The notes: a model not told the origin generated them from the letters alone. Positions 37,697-51,811 are shown, counted from the stretch's first letter. The stretch is DNA of 64,000 nt from Combretum micranthum (GCA_024138025.1 JAMXBD010000575.1:620001-684000), one strand, 5' to 3'. Program-made: numbers and translations.

Positions 37697-40372
37697 GTTG
37701 TCAACGTCCAATCATCCTTTGCCATTTCCAGTGGGTCCCGCTTGAGTGAGATTTTCATTCCAGGGGCTTGGTTTAAAGCTGCAGGAGCATAAATTCTTCT
37801 TAGTTCTTGGTACAGAAATCAAAACATAAGGTTATGGTCGGAGTTGGCGAGGCGTTTGTAGTTGTTAATTTGTTATACAGGTTTAAAATCTTTTTTTTTT
37901 TCGTTTTCTTGGGCCAGGGGTTTTAGAGATGTCATTTACATAATTAAAAAGGGAAAAAAAATGTATTGAGTTTATAATTATCAGCCATGTGGTGCATGCT
38001 AACTTTATTATGGTACATTTGGATTAAGATTGCAAACGGGTCGAGATGAGATGAAGTGGTGCAGTGTTGAATTCAAGTTTGATCTTGATTGGAAATTTCA
38101 AAGTTTGAGCTCAAAGTTCAACGGGAAGTTGATTAAAGAAACTTAAGATTAATTAGATTACGCCTGTTTGTGCCGGATTTATTAAAAGAATATTTTTTTA
38201 TTATATTTAAGTCATATTGAATTGGAACTATTTCTTGATGAAGACAGTGCTATAGTTTTATCGAGCTGGTGAAGACAGCCTTTTGATCTCATGGCCTTCG
38301 ATATCCTGTCTTCCTCGTGCAACGATGACCATGCGGAGCTGTCGATGCAAGCAACCACATGACGTTGCCTTCATCTATGTCCATGTTTCCCCCTTCATTT
38401 TGGATTAAATGAAATCAAAGGGGATGGGAGGAAAAATATAAAATAAAACAACAAAAGACATTGGAAGTTTTTGGGTTTATGAAATGTTTTTTAAATTATC
38501 TGGATTAGGAAGTAAATTATAAAAGTAGATAGAATTTAGGCAGTAGGGATATAAGTTAATTATAAAAGTAGATAAAACTTAAGTGGTAGAGATGCAATTG
38601 GGATGGGTTTTTCGATTGATCATATGATCTATTTGAGATTCATTCGAAATTCAACTTACTATTTTGTAGGATTTATAAAACTTTACTTTGTTTTCATAAT
38701 TTATGCAAACTGTCTTATTGGGTTTGTTTCAAAACCTAGAACCTAACTTGTAACCTTATTATTATTATTTTTCAAAATATTTTCAAATTTTGATAATAAA
38801 TTAAATAGAAGTTAATATAAAATGTGATGTAAATTTATTATATCAATATATAGTCTTAACTGTTTTTACATTTATACATTTTCATTAGTAATACTTTTAC
38901 TATATATATAGGTATACTTGTAACTATTTACTTCCATGTTTCCTTTATTGATATCTTTTATGTAATATACTTTCATAAAATTAAATGGTAGTATTTATAT
39001 GATATCAAAACAATTTATAAATATATGATGATTGTATACTAATTTATGACAAGTATTATATTACTATAAATTTATACTTTAGTTAATATGTTGTGCTATA
39101 TTTAAGTGAAACATTTTCGCTTATATTATGATTATCTTTATGTTTATCCCTCACTTTCTAATCTCGTCACAAAATTCAAATAAATTATTTTGGATACGCT
39201 TAAAACTGCATTATTACGAATTTGAAACATAAAAATATTCAGAGGATTTTGATAAATTATTCTCACACTAATACTATGGATGGTTGAATATAGATGGATA
39301 GTTCTCTTTATTTGATCATATGAGTACAAATTTATAAATTTGACAAGGAATAAATTTATGAATTTAAATTTATGAATTTGAAATAAAATGACCTCTCCTT
39401 TAACTCTCAACTACTCTAATACTTATATCTTTTCAAAATTTTTAGTGGCTTTAGCCTTTATATTTATTTTTAAAAATTTTTGGACCAGATTGTCGGGTTT
39501 CTGTCAATATCTTATAGGATCTGAATCTGATCTTAAAATCCTATATGGTTCAACCTTATAAGGTTTATAGTGGGTCAAATAGGTTGGAAACCTTAAAATG
39601 GCTCGCTTGGTTGTATCCCTATTAGGTAGATAATTACAAAAATGATAATATTTATGTATTTAGTTGCAAAGATGACAAACGTTATAGATATGTTTTTAAA
39701 CTTTAATTTTTTTTTTCAATTATGGAAATGGGTAAAGTTTAGTTTATAAATGTGATATTTATACTTTTACTTATAAATGAATAAAACTAACATGAAAAAA
39801 GGGTTTCTTTAGACTTTTTGAGAATTGGCGGATATATTATGGAAATGCACTTAACTTACTAATGAAATAAAAGAGTTATAATTTTGTCTTTATATGCTTT
39901 ATTTTATCGGATATTTCCTTTTCACCATATCAAATAAGGAATTTCTATTGTCCTGTCAATAGAAATATTCAATTGATTATTTGATTACTAAAATAAATAT
40001 AGTAATTGATATATTAGGCATTTTAATAATACGATCACGATTGGGTCTGAAATTGATTTGTTAAATAATTGACAAGAATGGTTTTGTTGAAAACATAATG
40101 GGATTGTAGAATTTTCCATCAAATGAATAACATGAAAAGAAATGTTAATTTTTATTTCTTTACATTTTCTTCTTCAATATCAACAAAATAGTGAAATATT
40201 TCTTCTTCTTTTCTTTCACTTTTTCACTCTACATTACTTCTTTTTGCTATTTTTGTATTTGTTCACTCTATTGTAATAGAAATTTTATTACAACCTTATC
40301 TTTTATGAAAAGTTTTTACAAGTTGAGAGTTTACTGTAATAACAATTTTATAAGGAATCTTTATTATAAAAT
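37697..40372. other. 3' UTR and gene-free region
   Basis: The first 250-300 bases are probably 3' UTR. The rest is AT-rich. Sequence with hAT-like ends (TAAGATTGCAAACGGGTCG at about 38025 and, reverse-complemented, TAGGGATACAACCAAGCGAG at about 39628) may mark another decayed element, but no flanking duplication matches, so I do not call it. Confidence 0.45.
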
Positions 40373-40761
40373 CGTAACATTTGAGGGTAAGTTCATTTGA
40401 GATATTAACGTTTACAAAATTCATTTAAGGTATCAACATTTAAGAATAGATTCATTTAAGGTATCAACGTTTTAAGTTGTTAAAATGAAAATCAACCTTT
40501 TGCAAAGTGAGTCAAATAAGATATAAATAATTAACCATTAATGAAAATTAAGGACACTTAATTAAATAATAATCTAGATGTTGATACCTTAAATGAACTT
40601 TGTAAAATATTGATACCTCATTTGATTCACTTTACAAAACGTTGATTCTCCTTTTTAATCACTTGAAATGTTGTTCGACCAAAAAAAAAAAAATCACTCA
40701 AAATGTTGATACGTTAAATGAACTTATCCTCAAATATTGATACCTTCTAGTATGATTTATC
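40373..40761. mobile_element. MITE, GGGTAAATTACACAAGAAG family, truncated left end
   Basis: Related to 18137-18442 and 60907-61272 through phrases such as TTTGAGGGTAAGTTCATTT, GGTATCAACGTTTTAA and AATCACTTGAAATG, in the same order with inverted halves. Flanks TTATAAAAT (40364-40372) and TTATAAAAA (40762-40770) match 8 of 9. The left TIR seems to have lost its first 20 or so bases, so this match may be partly chance. It contains the small insertion at 40674-40693. Confidence 0.65.
40674..40693 (-). mobile_element. ultrashort retro-insertion, TTCGACC plus A13
   Basis: A 20-bp insert (TTCGACC then 13 A) lies between TCACTTGAAATGTTG (40659-40673) and TCACTCAAAATGTTG (40694-40708), 13 of 15 matching. 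The related MITE at 61203 runs straight through AATCACTTGAAATG without it, so it is an insertion with its duplication. The A-tail shows a target-primed type of event; in sense it reads TTCGACC-poly(A). Confidence 0.7.
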
Positions 40762-41558
40762 TTATAAAAATTATTAAATAGTTGTTTATTATTCAAAACT
40801 ATGAATAACATTTTAGAGCTCAAATTACTTTTTTTTTTCAAAATTCTCTTATTTAAATAAAAAATTAATAAATAAAAAATTTTACTACAGCTCTATTCTA
40901 TTTTTTAGTAGTAATTTTATTATAATTTTATTCATTTAAGAGATCGACTTGTCTTATTTCATATTACATTTTATGAAGACGAGAAAAATTGGAAGAAAGG
41001 TTCAGGTTGGCTATGCACACAATCCTTTGTTCTTGTTCCATTAAAGAATATTCCTAACATTGGAGCGAGGCTTGAATCCTTGAGTTATATATTGTTGCTT
41101 GCTTTATATTTTAACATTATACTACATGGCTTCCGATTGCTAGAGTAATGTTGTGTCAACATAATTCAACTATTTTTGTTTTAATTAAAATATAAATAAA
41201 TGAACATGTGGAGTGTCATTTATGATCTAAAATTAACCCATTTTTATAAATAAAAAGCATGTACTTGTCTCAATTCGAGCAAAATTTATGCTATGATAGT
41301 ATGATTACACATTGGTTACCGATAATATTTATGTTTAAGAACCAAATCATAGGTTTTTAATACATTTTGTGATTTAGACAATTTTACCTTTAAGCTTTAT
41401 CTTTTCAAGATCCATGTTTTGTGTTGATGTAATGATTAATGAATGGGTTAGATCGATTATGGATTTGATTGTGCAATGTAATACTTATTTGTCTTTTATA
41501 ATTAAAGCACAATTCTAATTTTTTCATTTACTCACTCGTGAATAAACTTGATTCAATC

Positions 41559-41922
41559 TAGGACTATAAGTGAGTCAAGACAACTTGCGAGTTACTCGAC
41601 TTCAACTCTGTGAAAACTCAAATTCGATTCGCTTACATCAAGTCGAGCTACTCAAGTAGCTATCGAGCTCGAGCTTTAAAATATTTGGCTCAGTGAGCTC
41701 ACAAGCTTAATTGGATATTAAATCAAATCGAGTCGAGTTTGAATTTATCGAGTGTTAAATACTCTTTATAGTTCAATCAATATTCAAAAGAATAATCAAG
41801 CTTAATTGAATGGAGTTCAAGTTTATCGAGTATTAAATCAAGTTCGAGTTCGAACTTCAAGTTTTTTATTTGAGTCGAGTTCGAACTGGGTACTGTATGG
41901 ACTCGACTTGTGTACAACCCTA
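41559..41922. mobile_element. hAT-type MITE, 364 bp
   Basis: The left end is TAGGACTATAAGTGAGTCAAG and, reverse-complemented, the right end is TAGGGTTGTACACAAGTCGAG. Flanks ATTCAATC (41551-41558) and ATTCAATT (41923-41930) match 7 of 8. The interior is full of TCGAGTTCGA-type words in both orientations. No coding capacity. Confidence 0.8.
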
Positions 41923-41930
41923 ATTCAATT

Positions 41931-43275
41931 TCTATACCATTGATCCTTTCAAATTAACTTCCGAGCCGAGTATGATTACATTGTACATAATATAATACGA
42001 ATTTTTCTTTCTTGTCAGATCATTAAATAGAATTATAGATTGACGCGGTTATTGAACAATACTGAAGTTACTTGGAATCTAAGATATTAACTTCCACAGT
42101 TCACAAGTTTCCTTAAAACGAACGTATAACAATATTTGTCTAATATGAATGCAAGCCAAGGCAATCTGAAGTTTTACAAATCATAGTATTGGATAAAATC
42201 AAATTGGCGTATAAAAAATTGCCAAACCTACTCAGAACTGCTTAGTTACCTAAGAGAGAATGAAAGTGTTCTTATTGTTTAAGGACCGTTAAGGAGAAAA
42301 TTCCCCTCCTCCAACCATTTATGGATTCAGGAGCTCATAGGCTGAGTTTCAGTTCTGATGGTCATTATCATTGAGAATTCCATCTCTCCATAATTTGGAT
42401 TTTATCCAAGAAAGTGTTGACCCAGAGGACAAGATTTTGAGCAATCAACCAAAAATGCTTATAATTGTGAATGTTTGATATTAGATCATCCAGCAAAAGA
42501 GGAATAAAAATACGTTAAACGTTAGCCTCTATAATCTAATAATACCTAAACTAGCCGAAATTTTAATTTGATACCTAAATTTTAAAGTAATCAATTTAGT
42601 ATCCTACCAAACTTTTCATAGTTATTTTTATTGCATTTTAACACCATTTGGACTGTTTGTTAAAATGAAAAAGATAACTTACTATTGAAATTCTTATTAC
42701 CTTTCCCAATGCCTTGTAGCATTGATAGACTGCCTTTTCGACATTATCAAATAGAACTAATAGTATTAGGTGAGATTATGAAAATAGCTATAAAAGTTTA
42801 ATTTAAAGATTATGAAAATAGCTATAAAAGTTTAATTTAGTATTGAATTGACTGCTCTGGTACCAAAGTGAATTTTCATGAAAAGTTCATATACTAAATT
42901 TGATGTTTTTCCTATATATATATATTAAGGATGTTTAACACCAAACATTGACCCATTCCCACAAATGGTCAGTGCATCACTATACAATTTACAAATTACA
43001 ATTTATTGAAGAGCGCAAGTTGCAAATAAGATAATGTTGTAATACATACAGATCTAAATATCGGATTATCATGAAGAATGCTAAAGAGGAACTTCGTTAT
43101 TGTAATGAAATAATGTGATCCAACCTATAATGCATTATTTATTGAACATTATCATGATCTTTTGAAGCCAATACACTATGTCACCCCCCCAAGAAAAAAA
43201 CTAAAAGCAAACTAATATGCTTTCAATTGCCTGCAATGCTTTCTCACGGCAACACAGCTTACAAAGGAAATTTCT
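41931..43275. other. gene-free region downstream of SDH class I
   Basis: AT-rich. About 42520-42920 resembles the Mutator-like MITE at 17623 (phrases 'gatacctaaatttta', 'atcaatttagtat') without clear ends. It includes the dehydrogenase 3' UTR on the right edge. Confidence 0.45.
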
Positions 43276-46200
43276 TCAAAAATTGAACATAACCTTGATG
43301 GCGTCTCTGCCACGAGCACTCGTCTCAAAGGCTTCTTCCACCTCCTTCTGGGAGAACCCAAACCTGTGTGTGATGAGAGGCTTCACATCAATCTTGCCGC
43401 TACTTAAAAACTCCAGGCATAGTGGCCATGTGTTCTTGTATCGAAAAACGCCGATCACATCAATTTCCCTGAAAACGGAGATATAATGCAAGTATGTAAA
43501 AAAGACCAAGCGGGATCAACCTCCATGGTGATACTTATTGCAACCAAATGTCAACCAATTATGACTGCAAAAGGAGGAGAGTTCTTGATATGTGTCCTTA
43601 GATGCGTAATATAACATTTTATGGCATGCCAACGTACCTTGCAGCAGCTGGTGTTAGTGGGACGGTCATTTCGTTATGACCCATCCCCACAAGGCAAACT
43701 TTGCCCCCTGGTTGGGTGGCACTCAGGGCGGTTGACATCGTTTTATCAAAGCCTGCACAGTCGAAGGTAACATCTACTCCAGCTCCCATGGCTTTCTGTA
43801 TCAACACCACTTCTTCACCTACATCCTTAAGAAGTGCAAAGTTGGAATTCTGTAAATTTAGGTCTGGAACCACCAAAACATAAAATATGCATACTAGGAC
43901 TAATAAAACCATCTTGGCCTTGACTCTTTAAACAAATTTGATGGACAACAATCCTCCAATATGCAAAATCATAGAAAAGCTGACAAGTTTAACACAGCAA
44001 GAGATGGATCAAATATGATGAGTCTAAAAGTTGACAAAATATTGCAAGAGCAGAGGCTCGAATACCTGCATATGAATAGAAACTTTAACGATATCATCTG
44101 CACCAAGGCTTTTTGCAACAGATAATCGATGGTCATCCACATCCACAATGACAATTCTTGGTGCCCCAAAAGCTCGAGCTGCTAACATAGTGACAAGTCC
44201 TATGGGACCTGCACCCATGATCAGGACATTTGTCTCAGGACCAATACTAGCCCTGCGACAGGCATGGACTCCAACACTAAGAGGCTCGCACATTGCACCT
44301 TCCTCCAAGCTTACATTGTCGGGAAGCTTAAAGCAAAGGTTTGCAGGATGGACCACCTATGTAAAAAGTGAAACAATCTAGTGCCACTCATGAATAAATG
44401 ATAAAGATCACGACAATTCCAATTTTAAAACAAGGTTATTTCCCAACCTTAATGCATTTCATTACATTTGAAGTTCAAAGCTCTTCTCTATAAAGCAAGC
44501 ATATAAGTCTCTCTTTGAACTCTTTGTGTCATTCCAACAGATTAATATGATCAATTAAAGACTAATCAATAATTACTTATGAAACTATTAGGTTACAGGT
44601 ATCAAAACATAGTATATACATGCGGTTCAGAATGCTTTTAAACTAGAGGTTAGCAGACAAAAAGCACTTTCATTAGATTTAAACTGGTAACTCAAACCAA
44701 CTTCACCAAACTCACTTTCCAACTAAGACATCTACCTCACTTGTAAGAAATTGCTTTCATGGCCACTGATACTATAAGGTTAATATATGAAACTGTGGGC
44801 AAAAAGAGACCTTAAACAAGACATATATTTATTTCAAGATGGACATGCCAATATATTAGAAAGCAACTCTACCAAAATATCATTTTATGGATGATGAAAA
44901 CTTTAGTGTACCAACACTTGCGCCATTCAAAAATAATTTCTCAAGAATCATCTTAAGCTTCAACAAAAGGCTTATTAAGTTCATCAATTGAAAAGCATAC
45001 CATACAACCAATCTGAAATAAATGCACGAACAGCAGATAACTTGTCTTGAAATGATTACCATAATGCTATCTAATTTGTGATAGGCAGTAAAGGACCAAC
45101 AATACAAGGAAGCAGCTGAGAAACACACAAATGTTTGACCTGGTTGGCAAGGGAACCATGAACAGGAGGAGTTGCAAAAAACTTCATGTCAGGGCATAGG
45201 TTGTATCGGCCTTCCTTGCAGTAGTCACACCGCCAGCAGCTAATTCCAGGTTCCAATGCGACTCGATCTCCTGGTACTAGAGTTTTCACTTCACTCCCCA
45301 CTTCCTCAATGATACCAGCACATTCATGCCCAATAACCATTGGCTCTTTCACAACAAAATGTGCACACCTCATTGTCTGCAAGTATAATAGGTCAAGTAA
45401 AACTCTCTGTATTCTTGTCACGACATCATTTATGATTAAAAAAAGAGTAAATTAAGTGGTCCAGATTGGTGATCCCTTTAATTTTTTGACACATAACATA
45501 ACGGGTATTACATGCCGACAACAGTTTCCTGCATAGGCATCCTGCTATAGCATTTGTTAAAATTGTATTAAAATTGTGGGAACTTCTATAGTTTTGTTGC
45601 TGTCCATAGGAGATAATACGATTGAGTATTTCAATTGAGTGATTATGGTTTGATATAAATCTGAGCCATTTAATAATTACAAGACCAGTTTTGTCAAAAA
45701 AAAAAAATTTCCTAGAACCGTAGACCATGCAACTTTTCCTAGAAACATAGAATTTTCCCCTTTTGTTTTGTTGTGGTTTAGGAATAACTGCAGTTTTATT
45801 CATAACCATCCTAAAACTCGAATTTAATTGAATTATAATATTTCCCAAAAGCATGTGACCACTGAATCACAAACTTCTAATATGTTTATGCATATATGCG
45901 TGTATGCATGTGTTTATATGTATCATATGACATCAAGTAATCACCCCATTAATAAAAACACAACAAGAACAAAAGTGATAAACAGTGAAAATCTATTCAC
46001 CTTGAGATAATGAACGTCACTTCCACATATACCAACAGCCTTCATCCTGACCCTAGCATCATGGGGGCCTATATATATATAAAACACAAACATGCATACA
46101 TATGTCATAAACATGGGTTTGAATATTAATATTGATACTGTCAAAATCTTATGATACACACACACACACTCACAGACAAACACACACAGACAAAATCATT

Positions 46201-46328
46201 GATAAAACATGGAAAAGATTTGAATTTCTGAGGATACCAAGAGGAGGAAGTGTATAGCGTTGAATCTTGAGGGTGTTGAGAGATACAAGCCAAGCAGCCA
46301 TGTTTTCTTCTCCATCCTTTTGAGCCAT
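43276..46328 (-). CDS. SDH: NAD-dependent sorbitol (L-iditol) dehydrogenase, class I
   Basis: Six exons: 46328-46238, 46068-46001, 45376-45140, 44356-44066, 43825-43638 and 43468-43276. The product is 355 aa. It is a zinc-dependent medium-chain dehydrogenase oxidising sorbitol and related polyols to ketoses with NAD, in the cytosol. Catalytic zinc ligands are C45, H70 and E71, with E156 nearby. The structural-zinc set is C100, C103, C106 and C114 ([15 protein letters not shown]). The nucleotide-binding loop GAGPIG is at 180-185, and D204 suits NAD rather than NADP. The substrate-side residues VHY (Y51) and FFATPP match Arabidopsis SDH (At5g51970, 364 aa), and the C-terminus is KVMFNF. The exon 3 donor (CAG/GTCAAA) is weak but the protein across it is conserved. 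Exon lengths 68, 237, 291, 188 and 193 are identical to those of the class II gene at 51812, the divergent head-to-head neighbour. All catalytic residues are present, so it is probably active. Confidence 0.96.
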
Positions 46329-47016
46329 CTTTCTCCTTCTCCTAGTTCCTTGCCTAAACTGAACAGGGCAGAATGTATCTTAAGATGGTGTTTTTACTTA
46401 TTCTTTTGTATATATGATGCAAGTTGGGAGAAAATGTAACAGAGACAAGGGGATGCTAGTTGCCACTAGTTCCCACTAGAGATATGGATAGGCAGCATAC
46501 TTTCATATACTTTTATCGTTATCTTATTTCGAATCTTTTTCAGGAGAATCAAATCCGATTTTACTTTAGGGGAAATTATCGGTCTGTTTAAGCATGATTG
46601 AGTTATTAAAATTATTAATATTTTAATTATTATATTTATTTAATTATTAGTTAAAAATCACATCGATCATATCATAGATTTATGATTCTCTTTCTAGTCA
46701 ATGATTATTTTAGTAATGACATTAATCCCAAAAACTAAATAATAAAATTAATATAGTTGCTAGTCTATAATTAAAAAAAAAAAATCTATATTTTAGATTG
46801 AGTATCTTTATCAAAACAATCATTTGTATACATGATTATTCGTGTTTGATTAAAAAAAAAAAAAGAACAAACTCAATACGAGATAAATATATATAATTTA
46901 AACGACTTTAAAATATTTAATTGTACAAAAAAATTGATAACACGAAAGTATTGATAATTAATTAAATAATTGATAAAAGTTTGAATATTGTATTCGAGAT
47001 TATCCCTTAGTAATTT

Positions 47017-47027
47017 TTGTTGGCCGA
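47017..47027. mobile_element. ultrashort insertion TTGTTGGCCGA with perfect 15-bp duplication
   Basis: ATCCCTTAGTAATTT occurs at 47002-47016 and again at 47028-47042, perfectly. The 11 bases between are TTGTTGGCCGA. The GGCCGA end is the same as in the insertion at 51165-51180. Confidence 0.75.
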
Positions 47028-47066
47028 ATCCCTTAGTAATTTATATCATGAAAAAACATAAATTTG

Positions 47067-47098
<32 letters not shown>

Positions 47099-48588
47099 GT
47101 GGAGGTAATCAAATTCACAAGAACTTTCGCTTTAGATTAATCCATTTTTACCGCTAAAAAAATTATTTAATTTGAAAATAACATATAATGTTTTGTGAAT
47201 ATGACTGGACTTCAAGCGATGCATAACCTCCGATAAAAAATTATTTATAAGGAATATATCTTATTTTCTCATCCCAGAACGCATCGAAGAAGATAATTTC
47301 CTACTTTTGACGGATATTTAGAATTCTAAATCAATTAACCAATCCAAGTATCTCCAAATAAAACATTTAATATTATTTTTTTCTCTCTCTCTATATTTTT
47401 TTCCTCCTTCTTTCTCGTAGCATAATAAATTTATATACATATACATATATATATATATATAACTGTGTGTAATGGCAGTTAAATAAGAAAGCATATTTAC
47501 TACAGTAACTGGAAGTATTTTTAGTATTTTCTATTCTTCTTTTCCCCTTAAGCTAGCAGAATTTATTTTACCTTTCATTCGTACAATATGAGTTTGTTTA
47601 TATCGTCTGGCTGTTTTGATATTTTTTTAATCAATTTTAGATACATTATTTGTAAAGAAATAAAAATAGATGAAAAAACAAATATTTTTATTTATGAATG
47701 ATATTTAAAAAATTGTATAATCTATATCTGATTCATTTCAATCCCAAAATCGGTGCTTAGATTCTTTTTTTTTTTTAATATTATGAAAATATTGTTGAAA
47801 ATAATGAGTGATAAATGTGAGCCAAGAAAAAGATTTTTATGCATCTTTAAAGATAAAAAATTAAAGAAAATATATTCTGTTTACTAGAAAATAAACATTT
47901 TATAGATAAAAAATTGAGTTTAATTCTTTAATCTTTTGAAGAAGAGTTGTGAATAATGATTAAAATTTTGATGTTAGATATAAAACCTATCAATTAATAA
48001 TCAAATTATTAAATTAAATATAATAATTGACATGTTAGCTGCTCCTTTATTTTATTATTATTATACTCTTTTTTTTTTTTGTTATTAAGAGAGCATTTTG
48101 TTGATGGTAATTACTATTTCATATGAATTTATAACACAAGAAATATTGAATAACTTCTTTGCTCGATTCTATCGATGTAATTTAATGAAGGAATTATTTT
48201 CTTCTTAAAATACTATTATTTAAATAAAAATCCTATTATTTATAGCCCTATTTCGTAAAAGAAATAAAGCATACCTGAATAAAAAGGCAAAGCGATATTA
48301 ATGAAAGTTTTATTTTATTGCCCTCGTGTGTCATCCGCATCCATACACAGATATCAATAATTAGTATGCCAGCTTGCCAGTTGCCACCATCTTTCAATTG
48401 TGAGAAAAGTAGGCCCTGCATAAGTTATCAAACCTTTGTCACGAACCACTCCTAACATCGAAAATCAATCATGTTAAGCCGAGCATCGCGGGAAAACTGC
48501 AGCCTACTCCTTATAAGACCATGTAATCCTCTTTTAGGGGTATTAGATTGAAACTGGAACCGTGATCGACTGTTTTAAAATTAGAACT

Positions 48589-48815
48589 GATCTAGAATAT
48601 ATTTGTTTGTCGGTAAATTATAGATATCATTTTATTTTAAAGATTTTTTAATAAATTATTTATAAAAAATTAGATATGGATAAAAAATAATTTATATTTC
48701 TCATTAGAAGATCAAATAGTTTAAATATAGATAAAATATAAATATAAATTAGATATATCCACACATATTATTTTAATATAGATACAGATAAAAAACATAC
48801 CATCTAAATAGATCC
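48589..48815 (-). mobile_element. MITE, GGGTCTGTTTGGAT family, minus orientation
   Basis: On the minus strand it starts GGATCTATTTAGATGGTATG and continues TTTTTTATCTGTATCTATAT and ATATGTGTGGATATATC, closely matching the element at 11148-11390. The other end is less clear (ACAAACAAAT...GATC). No coding capacity. Confidence 0.65.
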
Positions 48816-51164
48816 TTAGTTGATCGGTTTCAAAACTGACTAAGAAATCACCGATTTTTCGTTTTTAAGCGGTCTTTTGACTTAGAATCAGGTGGAATAG
48901 ACTGGTGGTTCCATTAAAAAAAATAGAAAAAATAAAAAATATAATATTAACTATATAATTATTAATATTTAGTTTATTTTATATAAACAGTAAAATTTAT
49001 TACCTATTTATAATGTTTAACGTGCTATTATCAATAACATAAATAAATATAATTTAGAATCATATATGATTTATTTTACATAAACTTCTCTAAAAAGCAA
49101 TATTCATTTACTTAAAAAGATGAAACTATTTTTTGAATTATATTACTAATTATAATTGATATTGAATGTGTTTGTATATAAATAAATACCCATTCTTAAA
49201 AAATTAAAAAAATTAATTAAATAATTTAGTAATTTTAGATCAAATAATTATTTTAAGTTTGAAGTTTATTTTATTAAAAACTAAAATTTTTTTATTTTGA
49301 AAAAACGATTTCATGATTTCAAAACTAGAGTGGAGAACTAATAGTTCTATAAAACTGGACTGAAGCTGTAGGAGATGATTCTAATTCCAATTCCTTAATT
49401 TTAAAATCAAGAACAGACAAATCTAGTTTAGTTGAATTCTGAAACCGTGCAGTTACATTAATAGTGTCCACACATTATCCGTCTAAGGCTGAGAAATCGT
49501 ATCATGGTATATATGTCTAGACAAGATCAGATTTTCCTTTTCCTTTTAAGGATATTGATGGAACAACATTGATGAACGAAAGATTGAACAAATTTAGAGA
49601 AAAGATTTCAAGCAAATACATAAATCTTTATGGGTCAAGTTTAAAATAAGAATCAATATGAAAACGTAAGAAATTAACTTTTACTGGGATACACATTCAA
49701 ATCATTCATAGAGTCAATTCACATAGCACTTCATCAATTAAAACGTAAGAAATCAAGGCATAGTACCGTGAAAAATAACTATTGAATTCTTTATGATCAA
49801 ATAGCTTGATCATCTACAAAACAAATCACTTTTTATTTACTTAAGGAATGACAATCGTAATTTTCACAAGAATTATTAGTATCAGCACCTTACCATATGG
49901 GATTAATAGGAATAATACAAAATAGATACCTTATCGTTAGTTGTATAATTGGAGAAATAATCAATGTAGAAGTTAAAAAGCTATTATTATTATTATGTAA
50001 ACGTAAGGGCATTTTGTAAAGTAATTGAGACTCACAAAAATTAAAAAAAAAATGAAATAAAAAAACTCATACGAAAGATTTTATGGATAAGATAATGTAG
50101 TCTTTCAAGAAAAGGGTTTCTTAGGTTAATGACGCACACCATAAAACCTTACGAAGAAAATTTGAAAAAAATGGTGCCTTAGTCTTACATGGTATATGAG
50201 AAGCCGTACGATATTTCGAAGTTTCAGCGATTGATTACTGCTGTGAAATTTTTAAGATAATTATATTTACCATAAAAGTTTTAGGAATTTTGGAATTATT
50301 ATTATTATTTTTGTTTTATAAATCATAATTATATTATAGAGCTCATTTGCAATTTGAGACTTTACGTGCTATTACCATACAAAGCAAGCATACGAGAACT
50401 ATAATATAAATATATATATATATGTTTTAGTTTAAAGAAAATTGTGTCACAAGTAATATTTATTTTCTATAATATAAGATAAATAAAGAGATCCCATTTC
50501 TTAAGCATAAGAACTATTATTCTTCACATAATATTATATAACAAAATTATATAAAAAATCAGGACAATTATAAACAAAATAATACTATAACGATTTTTAT
50601 TTTTTTAACCTTATTTTATAACAATAAATTGAATATAACGTTAAAAATTAGATGACCCAAAACATAACACTTTTAGGGAAATTTCTTTAGAAAAATGCAA
50701 ATAACTTCTAAAGTTTACTTTGGCACGAATATGCTCCTAATTTTTAAAATATTATAGATTGATCTCCTAAATTTTGATAGATTGAAAAATAACAAAAAAA
50801 AAAAAAAAGTTGTAAATGGCCATCTAAAAATTGATCTTAGCAGAAAAACATTTCTCAAATTTATCAAAGTTTTTTAAATACTTCGTAAATTTTGATTTAC
50901 TGGTATATCTATTTTGAAATAAAATTCCAAGTATCTTTGATATCGTCACTTTATTAAAATTTAAGGGATGTAATCTGCAAGTACATGGATATATAGCACC
51001 CAGATTGAAATTCAAGGACTTGATTGCAATAATCCCTCCAAAACATATATATGTACGTCGTAGGAAGAGCTAAAATAAATCAAGTGTACTACTTTGTCCC
51101 GCTTTTTTTTTTTTTTTTGGTTGTTATCTCTTTAATCTTAAAAAATGAGACAAATATTAGATTT

Positions 51165-51180
51165 TTTTTTTTTTGGCCGA
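51165..51180. mobile_element. ultrashort retro-insertion, poly(T)-GGCCGA, with 18-bp duplication
   Basis: GAGACAAATATTAGATTT (51147-51164) and GAGATAAATATTAGATTT (51181-51198) match at 17 of 18 positions. Between them is a T-run ending GGCCGA. Read on the minus strand it is TCGGCC-poly(A), which suggests target-primed insertion of only the last few bases of a retroelement RNA. Confidence 0.75.
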
Positions 51181-51811
51181 GAGATAAATATTAGATTTAG
51201 TAGCCAAACATTATATAATAGAGAGCTAAAATTTTAAAAATGATCAATTTAATATTTAATTAAAGATTTTATAACTATATTTACTATATATTTAATATTA
51301 TTAAATCTGCCGATTTGGGAAAGACTAGATATTTCTTAATTTTCACTTCTCCTCACACCATCTTGATAGACTGCATTATTCATATTAGAATTAAAACAAA
51401 AAATTTTAATACAATCGTAAAAATCGCTATAAAAAATACAATTGATTACTAAATTTACTACATTAAGTTAATATAGAAAGTTGAGATACCAAATTTATAT
51501 TTTTCTTAAAATACATACATATATATATATATAATTTTAGAGGCCAATGGAAGAATACTTTGAAATATTTAGTATTTGCATATTTTCAACAAGATTATGA
51601 AATCTTATCAATTGTACATGCAGTCATCCAATTGAAAGAGCTAGAGCAATGCACAAACAGACAAAAAATCTTTACACTACACAGGTCGATGAATGGTAGG
51701 AAAGAACCATAATTGCCACTTGTCAGCCATGGATTGAAAACCTTTAATATACAGGTCTTCGTTGATCTCCTTCTTTTAAAAATTCTGTACACACTCTTAA
51801 CAGTTACAGGG

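Larger units (their letters stand above)
46329..51811. other. 5.5-kb intergenic region between the head-to-head dehydrogenase genes
   Basis: AT-rich and gene-free, with promoters of both dehydrogenases at its two edges. It contains a MITE (48589-48815), two ultrashort retro-insertions (47017-47027, 51165-51180), AT microsatellites (about 47069-47089, 47449-47461, 50409-50423) and a possible decayed TIR element near 50690-51040. It is too long for a shared bidirectional core promoter. Confidence 0.6.

Noticed and set aside
38025..39628. 1.6-kb hAT element with ends TAAGATTGCAAACGG and TAGGGATACAACCAAG
   Set aside because: Inverted ends only roughly match and the 8-bp flanks do not agree.
45426..45854. 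142-codon minus-strand frame
   Set aside because: Lies in intron 2 of the class I SDH gene; no conserved sequence and it contains a pure A-tract.
46329..51811. Shared bidirectional promoter of the two dehydrogenases
   Set aside because: The start codons are 5.5 kb apart with transposon insertions between them; separate promoters are more likely.
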